In this document: positions 9,761 to 22,368 of the stretch, one piece after another
Layout: every line of letters starts with the position of its first letter
Position numbering within the stretch: the first letter of the stretch is position 1
DNA from: Tranzscheliella williamsii
Taxonomy: Eukaryota > Basidiomycota > Ustilaginomycetes > Ustilaginales > Ustilaginaceae
DNA: 53,331 nucleotides
Assembly (NCBI GenBank): GCA_023212725.1
Contig: JALBYF010000094.1
Location: 1-53,331 of the forward strand
Direction: 5' to 3'
The notes under the pieces: generated by a model
Told to the model about the DNA's origin: nothing
Database searches by the model: none
The model's input: the letters and a program-made list of their open reading frames with translations, nothing else
Made by a program: the position numbers and the translations under genes

Positions 9761-9880
9761 AAGATCGTAGCGATGACAGTCGTTATGAGTCTATGTGGAG
9801 TCAATGTCAGTTGAACGCTAAGATCGTAGCGATGACAGCCGTTATGTGTTTGTCAATGTCGGTTGGTTGAACGCTAAGAT
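9761..9880. repeat. Imperfect tandem repeat of about 58 bp upstream of GNA1
   Basis: A unit starting AAGATCGTAGCGATGACAG and ending near TTGAACGCT occurs twice (9761-9819 and 9820-9875), with the first bases of a third copy after it. The copies differ by a few substitutions and a small deletion. It lies just upstream of the GNA1 ATG at 9731, so it is in the promoter or leader of that gene. Confidence 0.8.
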
Positions 9881-10625
9881 GAGCTGGAGAGCAAGCTCAA
9901 GCTATCGAAAGGGCAGCTGTTATCCTGTCTGCCTTCGGCTTTGGCGCGGCCGATCAAGCTAGATCGGTCCGAGCGGGACGAAAAGGCCGACAGCTCCCCA
10001 CCCGCATGGCTCGGCTGTTGATCTGCCTTCTCGTGTGCCTTCTTTTCATGTCGGTCCGACCTCGGCCTCGGCACGGCTACCCCACCCGAGATAGAACCTT
10101 GAATAGCTAGCACTCAACCACTTAACAATAGCGGCGTGGTGGGCCATGTCCAAGATTCCTTGTCTAGACCTCGCCCAATCGTCGGCATTGCATTGACGGG
10201 CAATCTCTCCTCCGCATAGCCATACTGTGGTGTGCCTCCTTTCAAGTCTGTCTTGAGTGTGACCCCGCATTGGCGGCATACTTTCCGGCGCTGTGTGCCT
10301 ATCTTATCTCGTGGGCCCGTAGGGAGCGTTCTGCTGGCCTGGTTCTAGCTGTGCCTACGACGGAACGATGCCATCTGGCCATCTGCCACCAGCCGCTCCG
10401 ATAAGCCGAGCGGCAGGTCCTTGATAGGGTCTACAATGCAGCAAGCGGGCATGTATTCCGTTGCATTGCGTCCCGTTTCATTGCCACAGAGCTTATAAGC
10501 TGTGCCTGCATTGTCCACACCACGCATTCCCATCCCCCACTACCCTTGCACTCCAACTACACTCCCCCAACATAACCGCTTCCCCTCCTGCGGCTGCTGC
10601 TAGCCGCTGCCCGCATTAGCCCACC
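9881..10625. other. Divergent intergenic region between GNA1 and sugar permease
   Basis: No gene seen. GNA1 is read leftward and the permease rightward, so this stretch must hold both promoters. The sequence just before the permease ATG is C-rich and ends in CCACC before the start, a strong initiation context. Confidence 0.5.
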
Positions 10626-12652
10626 ATGTTGGTCGACAAGAACAATGTAGCCCGCATTGATCCCGAGACGCGCGCCAGGCTCGTCGAGACGTTTGGCAGC
10701 CGCTTCGATGAAGTAGTCGAGAGGTCCGCACGCTCCACGCACTGGCAGACAACCACCTCGATCCGCAAGACGTTCCGACAGTGGCCCAAGTCGGTGCTCT
10801 GGTCGGTCCTCTTCTCGCTGGCCATTGTACAAATCGGCTACGATTCCTCTCTGCTTTCCTCCTTCTTCGCCCAGCCCACGTTCCAGGCAAGATTCGGCGA
10901 ATGTACCACTGGTGCCGACGGCGTACAGAGCTGCGAGGTCTCCGCTCCTTGGCAACAAGGTCTCACCAACGGCGCCTGGATTGGTGGCATTGTCGGTCTC
11001 CAGATTTCGGGCTTTCTAGCCGAAAGGTTGGGCCATCTGCGCATGATGATGGTCAGCATCGTCTTCATGCTGGGGACCATCTTCATCCCCCTCTTTGCCA
11101 CCAGCTTGCCCGTCTTTCTGGTCGGCCAGATCTTCATGGGCATCCCCTGGGGTGGTTTCCAGTCGCTCGCCTCTGCCTATGCCTCGGAAATCTGCCCCGT
11201 CTCCCTGCGCCCTTTGCTGACCACGTACGTAAACCTTTGCTGGGTGTTCGGACAACTGCTGGCTTCGGGCGTCCTCAGAGCGACGGTCCTACGAACCGAC
11301 AGCTGGGCTTGGAGGATTCCGTACGCAATTCAGTTCGTCTGGCCCATCCCCGTATTCGTCACCTGTCTGCTGGCCCCCGAGTCGCCTTGGTGGCTTACGC
11401 GCCATGGCAAGGACGAAGAGGCTTGCCAGTCGCTTCGCATGCTGTTGAACAAAAGCAGCCACTCCAGTGAAGAAGCCGAGCAACTCGTCCAAGACTATCA
11501 AGCCATGATCCAGTACACGGTGGCAATGGAGGCAATTCAGGAGAAGCAGGAGACCGAGGCGCGCAGGAATCGATACATTGATTGCTTCAAAGGTGTCGAC
11601 CTGCGACGCACCGAGGTCGCTTGCTGGGCTTGGCTCATCCAGGTCACATCCGGTGCGCCGCTGCAGGGCTACTCTAGCTACTTCTTCACCCAAGCGGGTC
11701 TCTCAACCGTGAATGCCTTCAATATGTCGATGGGAATGTATGGCCTGGGTGCTATGGGCACCATACTCTCCTGGTTCCTCATCAACCGTGTTGGACGACG
11801 ACAGATGTACCTGTGGGGTCAGATTGCCATGTTCTCCACCATGCTTACCACCGGCATTCTCGGGCTTGTCAAGCAGACGGCTGGCGTGTCTTGGGCCGTT
11901 GGCTCCATGTTACTGCTGTGCACCTTCTTCTACGATCTGGTAAGTCCCCCTGCCTCGGCAGTCAGCGTGCGTGCAGTATGAAAGAGCTATGCTGACCCGA
12001 CTGCGACATGGATCCTTTCCTTCCTTGACTGGTCTTCAGACGGTCGGCCCTGTCTGCTTTGCCATTATCGCCGAGGTTTCTTCAACTCGGCTGCGCAGCA
12101 AGACCATTGTGCTGGCCTGCAACACGTACAACGTTGCGCTGATCATTGCCAACGTTCTTCAGCCTGAGATGCTCAACACGGATGTGAGTAATAGATGCCC
12201 GGCTTTCGTCAGAGAGATCGATCCAGAGAGCCGATTACTGAAGTTTACCTACTTGCTTGGAACAGGAATGGAACTGGGGTCCCAAGACCGGCTTCTTCTG
12301 GGCGGGCACCTGCGCGGTCTCGATTGTGTGGACCTATTTCCGCCTTCCAGAGCTGGCTCATCGGTGAGTACGACTTGGGTTCTGCGTTCAGCGCTCACAT
12401 CATCCTCTTGAGCGTAACAGCAGACTGACTCGGCGTTTTTCTCTTCTTACCATGGTCTTTGTGCGATCTAGAACTTATGGCGAGCTGGACGTACTGTTCG
12501 GCGCCAAAGTGCCCGCCCGAAAGTTCGCCAGTACCGCTATCGACCAGTTCAGCACGATCGAGACCGAGACGGCTTCTGCGGACATGGAGAAAGCCAGCTT
12601 GTCTGAAAAGATGCTCGCCGAGCCCGTATCGGTGGCAGAGCTGCACAAGTAG
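10626..12652 (+). CDS. MFS sugar transporter, alpha-glucoside/maltose permease type, four exons
   Basis: Exons 10626-11939, 12040-12183, 12266-12363 and 12472-12652 give 578 residues; all joins keep frame. The protein has the 12-helix sugar-porter layout. Landmarks are GGIVGLQISGFLAERLGHLR (loop 2-3), IFMGIPWGGFQSLASAYASE, PESPWWLTRHGKDEEA after helix 6, the middle loop with long helical polar residues, and FRLPELAHRTYGELDVLF at the end, equivalent to the PETKGRTYEELD motif. Helix 5 resembles MAL-type proton symporters for maltose, sucrose or related glucosides at the plasma membrane. The exact sugar is not readable from sequence. A Zn2Cys6 regulator follows about 1 kb downstream on the same strand, reminiscent of permease-activator pairing in yeast MAL loci, but no alpha-glucosidase is in the window. 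Confidence 0.9.
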
Positions 12653-13639
12653 ACTGCTCCGTTCCTATTACAGATGCTATGGCCATGTTTCATTTCCCAT
12701 CTGCGCCCGAGTAGATATGATATCCAATACCATTCGCAATGTCTCCCACCTATCAGGCTGTTGGCTGGTCCTTCATGTGGCACGAGTAGGGCTTGCAGCA
12801 ATCAAGCAGCGTAATGCAGCAAGCGGGCCACTATAGACGAGGAAGATGAGGCTCGATGGTGATGTCATAAACCCGGCCCGTCATAGTTCCAGCCTGTAAG
12901 GCTTTGCTGACCTAGGACACCCCTTTGGCGCGCTAGTCTAGTCGTGTGATACCCACTATCTCGCAGCTCCAGCGAATAGGGAAAGCGGTAAAGCCAGTCA
13001 ATGCAGGTTGATCGGTGGCCGAGTGAACTCCGACGCGGGCTTCCCACGAGGCACAGAGCAGCTGTAAAGCACGCATACGGCTTGTGAAACACCGGTGGCA
13101 GTTAGCGTGCAAAAGCGAGGAAGGGGACTGCAGCAGCTGTATAGTAGCGGACAAGGGCAACAGACGACAGAGGCTGCTTGGTATGCACGTCTTGATAGTA
13201 ACTGCCACGTGGTAGGGTGCTGCAATGTGTTCTGCTGGATAGGCAATTGGTGGCACTTCAGTCGGTCCTTCTTCGCTGCTTTATCTCTTTCCTATCGGAC
13301 GCTTGTATTGCCGAGGTGAACACACGGGCACCACCGGTCCGACTGAGCCTGGCAACTGCCTCCCCATCCGCCTGGTCGGCGACTCTTTCGGACCGTCGCT
13401 GTCTTGGACCGAAATGCGCCCACTCTAAACCATCATTGTGGGGCGGTCCAATCAGTCAAGGATAGATACCAAGCATTGATAGCGACCATCGCATATTGTT
13501 CCATCGGATCGTAAGTCTTGCTCGCTGTCGGTGCCAAGCTCACCAACCGCTCTCGGCACCATCAGCAGCCGTAAGATCGCCTGCTTCCGTCGCTAACGCC
13601 ACCTATACTGCCCGACCCGGGTAGGAAAGCTTGACAGCC
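12653..13639. other. Intergenic region upstream of the Zn2Cys6 gene, no gene seen
   Basis: Close to 1 kb with only short unrecognisable frames. It holds the permease 3' end and the promoter of the regulator gene. I see no strong repeat or RNA structure. Confidence 0.5.
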
Positions 13640-16529
13640 ATGTCAAGTCCAGCGGATTCGGACGGGCAAGCGTCACCATCCCGCTCCCAACCTGTCTCTT
13701 CTACTTCCCCGGACAAGGCCAACGAAGACGAGCAGGATAAGCCGAAGCGCTCTCAAACCTGCTTCCGCTGTCGTCAGTCCAAGGTCAAGTGTGTGTTTCA
13801 AGACAGCCCATCCTGTCGCAGATGCCTTCGACTGGGCGTCACCTGCGAACTGCAGGGCAAGCGCGAAGCATTGAGTTGGCAGATGCGTGTCCAGCATCAG
13901 CTTGCGGCCTTGGAAGGCTCCCTTCACACCTTCTTGGAGAAGCAGACCGGTCAGCCGCCTTCAGATCCCAGTTCTGGCCTGGCAACCAAGGTCCATTCCG
14001 TTCGTGAGCGCGGCTCGCCCACCACTGCAACGGCAGGCGCCAGCAGCTTCGACTCCAGAGCTCCACTGCAGGCGGCGCCCACGAAGCGGAGAAAGACCAT
14101 CGCCACAGGATTGAATGAACCCGTGCATATGCACTACGAAGAGGTACGGAGCTCCCCATCCAATGCGCAGTCTCCACTAAGCCCAATGTACTCCGGTGAG
14201 ACCACTCATCGTGAAGGTTTGGCGAACTACACCTCCGCCTCCGCTCGCCACCGGCACGACAGTCTGGCAATCGCAAAACCGCTAGCTGTACAGAATCACA
14301 GCAACCACCGTGGCGCAATGGTCGCCAAGAGTACGTCGACGAATCGAGCGCTTCAAACGCCCTCCCAACATCTGTCGATCCTGTCTTCGGCTGCAGCATC
14401 GTTGCCCACGGATAATCTGCTTTCGCATGCTGCCATACCGACCGTGCAGAACCAGACCGCCTTCTCCGAAGAGGAAGAGCGAGACCAAGCTTCCAGACCC
14501 CTAGCATCAATACAGAAGCTAAGGATGAGCGTCTTGGATCGCAAAAGGGTCATCTCCAGATCTCAAGACAGGGTCTTTCCGAACCTCTACCGGCTGGCTA
14601 CCGCCGATGTAGGCAGCAAGGACCCACGACCCAACGTCATCAAGCAGGACCTCATAGGCCCTGAAGATGCCGTTGTGCTGTTTCGTTTCTTCGCCGAGTA
14701 TATCGACCAGTATAGCTTTGGCTTTCCCACCTATCAGCCGGACGCCATCATGTCGCCCATGATCCTGAGTTCGGTGGTGTCAATCGCTTCGCTTCACCAC
14801 GCCCAACTCAACCGTCTACATGGGCCGCTCAAGGCTGATCTTCTCTCGAGGCTTCAGACCGACGATCCCAGCTTCCCCTCTTCGGGTATCTACGAGACCC
14901 TTTTTTCGTCTTCAGCCTCACGACCTTCAACCTTGCATTCCAACCTCCAGTTCGAAAAGGAGCTGGATCCAGAGCTAGGGATTGGTGTAGAAGAGATAGT
15001 AGCAGCCTCGCTTTTTGCTTCGTGGTTTGGCGGGCGAAGGGCATGGATCGCCTCCCGCCTGGCCAGGTGGTGGTCGGCGAAGTTCTTGCGTCAGCAACAG
15101 CATCCGTCCATGATGACCATGGGCGAGATTATGAGCATTCTGCCCCCTCCTCGAGACCTCGGCAAGCAGGATCTGCTTCGCGTCTGGCTTAGCGCCTATG
15201 TCGCCGAGGTTCACCAGGCCTTTATGGAGGGAACTCCCTCCATTGCTGGTCTCTCTTCGCCACATGCCGTCGGAGATTCGCTACAAGCTTCGTGTGGACT
15301 GTCACATAGGACATCGCTACGTGACCGTATTCTCATCTTCCACTCCAAACTCGCTTGGATATTGAGCAAGGCCTACCATGGAGCAGGTTCTGGTTCTTCC
15401 GAACGTAGCCAAGGCGCAGAGGAAGGCCTCCATGAGCGGCCTTCACCGGCATGTCAAAGCTGTCAGGTCACTACGAAAAAGGTACTGCCAGTTGAACATG
15501 GTGCCAGGAGCGCTCATACCGATGCCACTGCCTCGCTGCAATCCATTTTGGAAGCGTTTGAGAGCCTGGACGAATGCCAAGAAGAGATGGCTGGCAAGGT
15601 CGATGTTGATTCCTTGGGAGAAGCGGAGAGCATGCTGTATCTGGACCATTTTTTGGTCCGGGTATTGGTGGCATCCATCGGGTGTGACTTTCTAGATGCA
15701 ACGCTGTGGGATGGCAGCCTTGGCCACATTTCGATGCAAAGTAGAAGCAAAGACAGGAGCTCAATAGAGGCAGACATCTCAGAGCTTCGTGCTCGGACTC
15801 TGAGGGAAAGTCTAGCAAACGGAATTGAGGCTGCTCTGCGAGTCCTGGAGCTCGTTTGCCTTCCGTCCTTGACCCGCAGGGATGCGGACCACACTGGCCA
15901 AGACGCAAGGCGCAACATGGGCGTCGCAGTCAATCTTTTGGTCCTGCCGGTCTGGTTCCATTGGGTGAGTGTCTAGCAATAAACAGCATAGCGAACCAGA
16001 CAGTAATTGACGCAGTTCCGCTTTGGCCCTCACATCGATAGGGTCTCACACGGGCAGTGCTTTTTCTGATGAACACTCTCGCTGAATATCCGGAAAAGCT
16101 GCTACCACGGGATCGCACCAGTAAGTCTCTGCGGCTTGACCCCATGGAACGCTGCAAACTCTACGGCAGAGGATTGACCCTTTTTGAATGCATGTGTGCT
16201 TTTCAGGGACCATGGATCTGATTGCTTTATTCCTTGACATCTACTCGAAACATATCGGGCACGCAAACATGGTCTTGAGCCATAGAGCACACTCCGTCGC
16301 AACAGGAGGTCGGACAACGTACGAGGCCGCGAACTGGTCGCCTTCCGAGGTGGACCTGCTCCCTAGAGAAGATACAAGCTCGAAACAGACCGAGAGCGCC
16401 GCTTCCTCTAGCACCGCGCCGTCTAGTTGGCAGTCGTCCGCCCAGGAGGTATGCCAGCATCCAGCCACTCCCTTGCTGGATACCTTACATCAATGTTTGA
16501 CGTGGGCACGACATGGCGGTATTCTATAG
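13640..16529 (+). CDS. Zn2Cys6 fungal transcription factor, three exons
   Basis: Exons 13640-15964, 16042-16120 and 16207-16529 give 908 residues. The start is the first ATG; the frame is open three codons upstream from a TTG only. The binuclear zinc cluster is complete: Cys41-x2-Cys44-x6-Cys51-x7-Cys59-x2-Cys62-x6-Cys69, with basic residues between the first cysteines. A polar, Ser-rich linker runs to about residue 290. Then comes the middle homology region, with AVVLFRFFAEYIDQYSFGFP and LSSVVSIASLHHAQLNRLHG, typical of regulators of carbon and nitrogen use. The last intron joins to give NTLAEYPEKLLPRDRTRTMD, with a hydrophobic helix after it. Because it follows a sugar permease it may regulate it, but this is only positional evidence. 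It acts in the nucleus as a DNA-binding activator or repressor. Confidence 0.9.
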
Positions 16530-17084
16530 TGGCTATTACTTCTGCAAACGTACACCGAGCCCACATCAGTTGACCCTGTTGTGGTAAAATAGACAAATTC
16601 ACTTGCTAGGGCCCTGACCTTGATTTGTGGGAGGAGTTGATCGATTGAAAGGTGCCAAACTTGAGCCCGTCGACTCCTGCCATTACACTCAGCGATAGGC
16701 TCCGGTAGAAAGGACGTGAGCAATTGCAGACACTGAGCTCCGTTATCAGAAAGCTGTAACGCCTGGAACAGCCCAAACAGCGAGGGAGTTATGGTGAAAT
16801 GCACGGGTGCAAAGCCGAGTATCGGGCCGAGCTCGGTGTTTTTGGGGCGGGTCTTATCTGAACCGAGCACCACCAAAGGGGTCCACCGAGGGCCGAATCA
16901 CCGGCCTCGCTTTGGTCAACCCACCCCCACACACATGGTCTGTAATTTGCTTTGCATGAATTGCGGCCGCCTTGTCCAGCGTGAGATAGCCCGAGCCGCC
17001 GATGAGAAGAGCATAAGTACTGCAGCGCTGCGCTCCACGAATCACCATCGTCTACCATCCGTCCGTCCACACTGAACCACAGAC
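16530..17084. other. Intergenic region, no gene seen
   Basis: About 550 bases between the regulator and the oxidoreductase gene. Only short frames lacking motifs are present. It should contain the promoter of the next gene. Confidence 0.5.
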
Positions 17085-18808
17085 ATGTCGATTGGAGATA
17101 GTACGCAACCCGTCACCCTCGCCATCATCGGCGCAGGGCAAAGAGGAAGTGCCTATGCTGCGTGAGTTTCGGATGTTCACTCTGCGAACGCAGCCAGCGG
17201 GCTAAAAGTTGCATGCTAACACTCGTGCGGGGCGATACACAGATATGCTCAAAGATTCCCAGATCTGTGCAAGGTGGTTGCCGTCGCTGATCCCTGGAAG
17301 TTCAGAAGGGAGAAGATGAGCAAAACCCACAGGTAAGAGGCTCAGAGATAGGCAGTTTGACGATGAACTGTACCCGAGACTTAGCAAACCACTTGTCTTC
17401 TCGTTGCTACATGGCAGTGTTCCTGAGGATAAACAGTTCGATGGCTGGCAGAGCCTGTCTGAGGTCGGAAAGATCTGCGACGCTGTGGCCATATGTACCA
17501 TGGACGACACGCATGCCGAGGTGGTTAGTGCCTTCGCACCCTTGGGTTATCACATTCTGTGCGAGAAGTAAGTTTGGCTCGCATCCGACATCCTCGACAG
17601 CATCGTAGCACCACTGACACACCTACCACCGCAGACCGATGGCGAACTCGATCAAAGATTGTGTTACAATGATCAAGAGTGTCCAAGGAAAGGACCTGGT
17701 CTTTGGCATCGGACATGGTAAGATCCGAACACCGCCACAGAGAACATGTAGCAAATCCTGACGCTTACAACTTCTACCCTTCCTTCCCCTCGCCCCGCTC
17801 AACCCCCACCGCTTTGTTGTGGCAGTGATGCGCTACTCGCCGTACAATTTAGCAGTCAAGGAAGTCTTGGATTCTGGGGTTCTGGGAGAGATCATCAACA
17901 TTCAGCATATCGAACCGGTTGGCTGGCAGCACTTTGCGCATTCATACGTGAGAGGCAACTGGAAGAATGAGGCTAGCACGAGCTTCTCTCTCATGGCCAA
18001 GTGTTGCCACGACCTGGACATCCTCTCCTTCTACATGGGCGCGGATGCTCCTACGAGGGTTTCCTCGTTTGGTTCCCTAACACACTTCAAGCCGTCCAAG
18101 AAGCCAAAAGAAGCTGGCAGTGCCACGAGGTGTACAGAGTGCGCCTACGAGCGAAAGTGTCCCTATAGCGCCAAGAAGATCTATCTGGATCCGGTGGCCG
18201 AGGGCGGAAAAGACCCAGAGAGAGTGAGTGATGGTCCTGGAGCGTTGATCAAGGGATACTGTTGATCGAGCTAACCGCGCATGAATTGGATACAGTGGGC
18301 GCAACATTTGGTAGATATCGTCGATATCGAGAGCGTAGCGCAAGCGATCAAGGAGGGACCCTACGGAGTCTGCGTCTACAACGGGCAGAACGATGTGGCG
18401 GATAATCAAGTGGTCAACATCGAATTTGAAAGCGGCGCAACGGCGAACATTACCATGGTGGCCTTTTCGGAGGTGGTCTGCAACCGGTCCACAAGGATTC
18501 ACGGTACGCGCGGCGAGCTGATCGGAGACATGACCACATTTACCGTGTTTGACTTCGCCACGCAGGAGAAGAGGACGGTTGTGCCCAAGCAGGAAGGAGG
18601 AGGCCACGGCGGCGGAGACATGGGCCTAGCTCGAGCCTTTGTCAAGGCGGTTGCGGCCAAGGATGCATCCCACCTTGGAGTGACGCCCGAAGAAGTTCTG
18701 CGCAGCCATTTGATGGTGTTCGCTTCCGAGGCATCACGGCGCCAAGGCCGAGTCATCGACTATACGGACTTTGAGAGATCGCAGAAGGAGAAGTACCTGT
18801 TGTCGTAG
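17085..18808 (+). CDS. Gfo/Idh/MocA-family NAD(P)-dependent oxidoreductase, six exons
   Basis: Exons 17085-17161, 17243-17332, 17418-17567, 17635-17717, 17826-18223 and 18296-18808; every splice has GT-AG ends and the sum is 436 residues in frame. The Rossmann start is LAIIGAGQRGSAYAAYAQRF, with the GxGxxG-type turn. HILCEKPMAN carries the family's EKP motif with the catalytic lysine. The C-terminal substrate domain includes NWKNEASTSFSLMAKCCHDL and GPYGVCVYNGQNDVADNQVV. A cysteine-rich insert, CTECAYERKCPYSAKKIY, resembles that of fungal and bacterial StrI-like (inositol or sugar) dehydrogenases. It most likely oxidises or reduces a polyol or sugar derivative in the cytosol. The substrate is unknown. 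The racemase-like gene follows on the same strand about 490 bases later. Confidence 0.9.
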
Positions 18809-19295
18809 AAGTACCTGTAGTCGTGGCTCCGCTCGCAAACTTGATAATGTTCATGAATCACCATGTGAATGGGTAGACGCTATCACTGAATGTCCTCGAT
18901 TATGTCGGACCTAACATCTGATATTGTGACTGTTGCCTCCAGTTACTGTGACTCCCATGACTGAGATGTGTGTTGCGGTTAAGAAAGGGTGTTGAAAGGG
19001 AAAGGAAGGGCACTAACTCCACCAGCGGCAAAGCAGAGCGGTAAAAAAAGTGTGGGGTGCCGCTTCATCCTTTCGGTAAGCGATCTAAGCCGGGAACCGG
19101 ACGTCAATCTACGAAAACTAACCTGTGGAGACCTTACCTCTCCAATCCTTCTCACAGCAGGCTTGACTCGAATCTATATCAACTCCTCGCTCGTCTCAGC
19201 TGACCACCTAGGCGCACACCCCAGTTCGCCTCACTTCCGTCTATCATCTAGTAGCGGTTCGCCAGCCACATTCCTGGCGATATTCCTGTCGTACC
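18809..19295. other. Intergenic region, no gene seen
   Basis: Nearly 490 bases with no recognisable coding sequence. It contains the end of the oxidoreductase transcript and the promoter of the racemase-like gene. Short tandem wording (AAGTACCTGT twice) occurs around the oxidoreductase stop. Confidence 0.4.
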
Positions 19296-20701
19296 ATGAC
19301 CTCAGGAGATGGAGTGTCCGCATTCGGTACACCGCCAAAACTCGCGTCTAACTTCAATCTGCCGCTAAATGGTATCAAAGTGATAGAGGTAAGCTGAGAG
19401 CAAGGCTATTTCTTCAGCGTTCCTCGGCTGGCAAGATGCTGACATGCGGCGCTTCTTGTGTATACCAGTTCTCAGGTCTAGCCCCGGGACCGTTTGTAGG
19501 CATGGTTCTAGCCGATTTTGGTGCCGACGTCATCCGAGTGGATAAAACAGGTGCCTCGCTCAATCCTGATACCCTCTGTCGCGGCAAAAGATCCATCGCA
19601 GCATCTCCCAAAAATGCGCAAGGCCACAAGATCATCAGCCAGCTCATCCGTTCGGCCGACATTGTCATCGACCCTTTCCGACCCGGTGTCCTAGAGAGGC
19701 TTGGCCTTGGACCCGCAGACTTCGACAAGGAAATCGCCAACGGCCTCATTTTTTCGCGTCTGACCGGTTTTCAGCGCACCGGTCCCTACGCCGATATGGC
19801 CGGCCATGACATCAATTACATTGCTTTGAGCGGTGTGCTCTCCATGTTGGGCGCAGCCGGTGGCCCTCCCCAACCACCTGCCAACCTGCTAGGCGATTTC
19901 GCCGGTGGCTCCATGATTTGTCTGATGGGCATTTTGCTTGCTCTCGTTGAGCGGTCGAGGTCGAACAAAGGTCAGGTGGTAGAGGCGGATATGGTTACCG
20001 GCGCACGTTACATCTCATCCTTCCTATTGCTTTCAAGCTACCTTGCCCATCCAGCCTGGGGATCAATTCTGAATGATGGCTCAAACCAGACGCGAGGTCG
20101 CAACACTCTAGATGGTGGTGCTCCATGGTACGGCGTCTACCAGTGCAAAGATGGAGGCTGGATGAGCGTTGGGGCCATCGAACCGCAGTTCTACAAGCAG
20201 ATGCTCGAGATCCTGCGGCGAGCGCTTCCAAACGCACCAGCCGGCACAGCGCATCCATCGACCGAGGCGCAACATGATCGCGACACTTGGCCACAACTGC
20301 GACGTTATCTATCGGACTGCTTTGCACATTTGCCGCGCAAGGTTTGGGAGGCCCATTTCTTGGGCACGGATGCATGCGTCGCACCAGTCCTGACCCGGGA
20401 CGAGGCAGCCCTGTCCGGTATCATACCTCCCGCACAGGTTGACTATGTCGCGGACGGAAACCCAGTCATTCCTTCGCCGGCACCGCACCTGTCGCGTACG
20501 CCGGCACAGCCACCCGCTGGCAGCCCAGGGGGAACCTGGGAGGACGAAGGAGCCGAGATGCTGCTCACCCCTGGAGAGCATACCGATGACATTCTACTCG
20601 AGCTCGGAATCGGTAGCAGCGAGAGACGCTTTGAACTCTATAGGCAAAAAGCCGTCGACGGTCCAGACCGCCCTGCCGAGCTCATCAAGTCGAAGTTGTA
20701 G
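19296..20701 (+). CDS. Class III CoA-transferase family, alpha-methylacyl-CoA racemase-like
   Basis: Exons 19296-19388 and 19469-20701 (441 residues). The first exon ends at GIKVIE and joins to FSGLAPGPFVGMVLADFGAD, the universal start of CaiB/BaiF proteins, so the splice is well supported. Strong racemase features follow: GHDINYIALSGVLSMLG (His144 equivalent to the racemase catalytic His), NTLDGGAPWYGVYQCKDGGW, VGAIEPQFYKQML and GTDACVAPVLT. These match animal and bacterial alpha-methylacyl-CoA racemases, which invert 2-methyl-branched acyl-CoA esters in peroxisomes or mitochondria. The residue aligning with the catalytic Asp (DANMVEG in racemases) is Glu203 here (EADMVTG), with an Asp two positions later. 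The protein ends KSKL; no clear PTS1 by the strict SKL rule except as the ending SKL, which could direct it to peroxisomes. Confidence 0.9.
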
Positions 20702-22207
20702 ATAATATGGCAGAGCTGCAAAGTAGGAGAAAGCCTGATAAATTCATTACCACTTACACGACCCGGACGCTTGTTCTTGCACGGTGCAAAGCAATGATCC
20801 ATGCAGAATAGCTTTTGCTATAGCAGCTGTGAACCGAAACTTGCAGAATAGCTCGTGCTTCAGTAGGTGTGAACTGAAAATTATGCACTTGTGCCAGGCA
20901 TGACTGTCGGCGACGGGGTGTATCAAACTTGTATACGGGCTACTCCTGCCCGGGGTGTAGTCCAACGGGTGTTAGCGAGCAGCACTTAACGACGGTTGAT
21001 CGTTGAGGAAATCAGCGTCCTTCGTAGTTGACTTGTTTAAGTATCACGAGCTCCCTTGCTCCTTCGTTTTTGCAGGTGATGTCCTATTTGCTCCGGCCAA
21101 TGTTCGCCTGGAGCGAGTCTTATCTTCCTGCGTGTCATATGATTGGCCACGTCCGGAGATCGAGTCAAAGCAGCAGGGACATACCGTGTCAGACGTTCTG
21201 TTTCCGCTGAGCTGCAAGAAGGGGCTATCAGCTCTCTGCCACCATCTCCTAATAACTTCTCTGCCTCTCGTGCCTTCACTTTTCATACTTGCACACTGCG
21301 CCAATCTGATTCTTTTAAGTGCTTGACTTGGGCAATGGGGTTTCGCCCTAGTGTAGACTATTTCTAAACCGGGAAAGATGACAGCTATCTATGACGGCTC
21401 GAGCTTGCCCTGCTCTCGAGGTCACTAGTCATCCTGCCCTTGGGCCTCTTTCCTGTCATCTCAATCTGATCTGACGTAAGGCACTCGGCAATCCTCTTGA
21501 TGAAGAGAAGAAGAGGTTCCAGCCTCTTTTCCACCATCACGATTAACACCTGCCTTTGCGCAGCCGTTAGGCACTCAAGTCTGCCGATCTAGAGCGTGTA
21601 AAGTTGTTGTCGAAGTCGTTCTCCAGGTCGTCTTGGCCATCTTTACATGTGACTCGAACCGGCCTTTGCCATCTGGGTTTGACATTGCAGTGTTGTATGT
21701 TTCCAACAGCTCCAGGAGTACATAACGTACAGTATGAATAATATTGTCTTCGCCGCCGGATCTTGATACCCCTGATCCATAAACTATGATCATTGACATC
21801 AGAAGATGCACCTCCTGGAATACGCTGTTTCAGGCCTTCTGCAGAAGCCCTGTTTTATGTCGTAACACAGGTATGCATATCCTATACCATTCATGTGATC
21901 CCCTGGGTTTACGTCCAATGCAGGCATGCTGTAACGGTCGTGTGATACGAAGCTACACAGATCATCGGCAGCACAGTCATAGTCACAGTTGGCATGCATG
22001 ATGGTGTAGGCGTCCAATTGATTCAAGTGATATGTACCGACGCTGGTATGTTGTGCTGCAATCGGGTTGAACACCTGCCTTATCTGATGATGCGTGGCGG
22101 CCCGGGATGTGCATGAACAACCAGGCAAACTGTAATCTCGTTTTGCGGTGCAGCATAAATACTTGGCCGTATAGTCAACAGCAAAAAGCTTGTAGGGACA
22201 GCGGCAG

Positions 22208-22274
22208 AGAGGCTGCTGGAAACCGATCTTGTCAGAGGCAGAAAGGCTGCCGGAAGCCCAGCTTGTCGAAAGCA
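22208..22274. repeat. Two-copy imperfect repeat, about 33-34 bp
   Basis: Copies start GAGGCTGCTGGAAACC and AAGGCTGCCGGAAGCC, and both run through a CTTGTC block. They differ by scattered substitutions. Confidence 0.5.
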
Positions 22275-22368
22275 AAATTGTTGACAAACGGCCCTGGTTG
22301 TGCGGCGGCGTTGGGACTGTGACAAGGATTCATACTGCAATTGGCGTTTAGGCTTTGGCAGCCTTCAG

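Noticed and set aside
10557..10958. Minus-strand frame overlapping the start of the sugar permease
   Set aside because: Antisense to a strongly supported exon; no recognisable motif.
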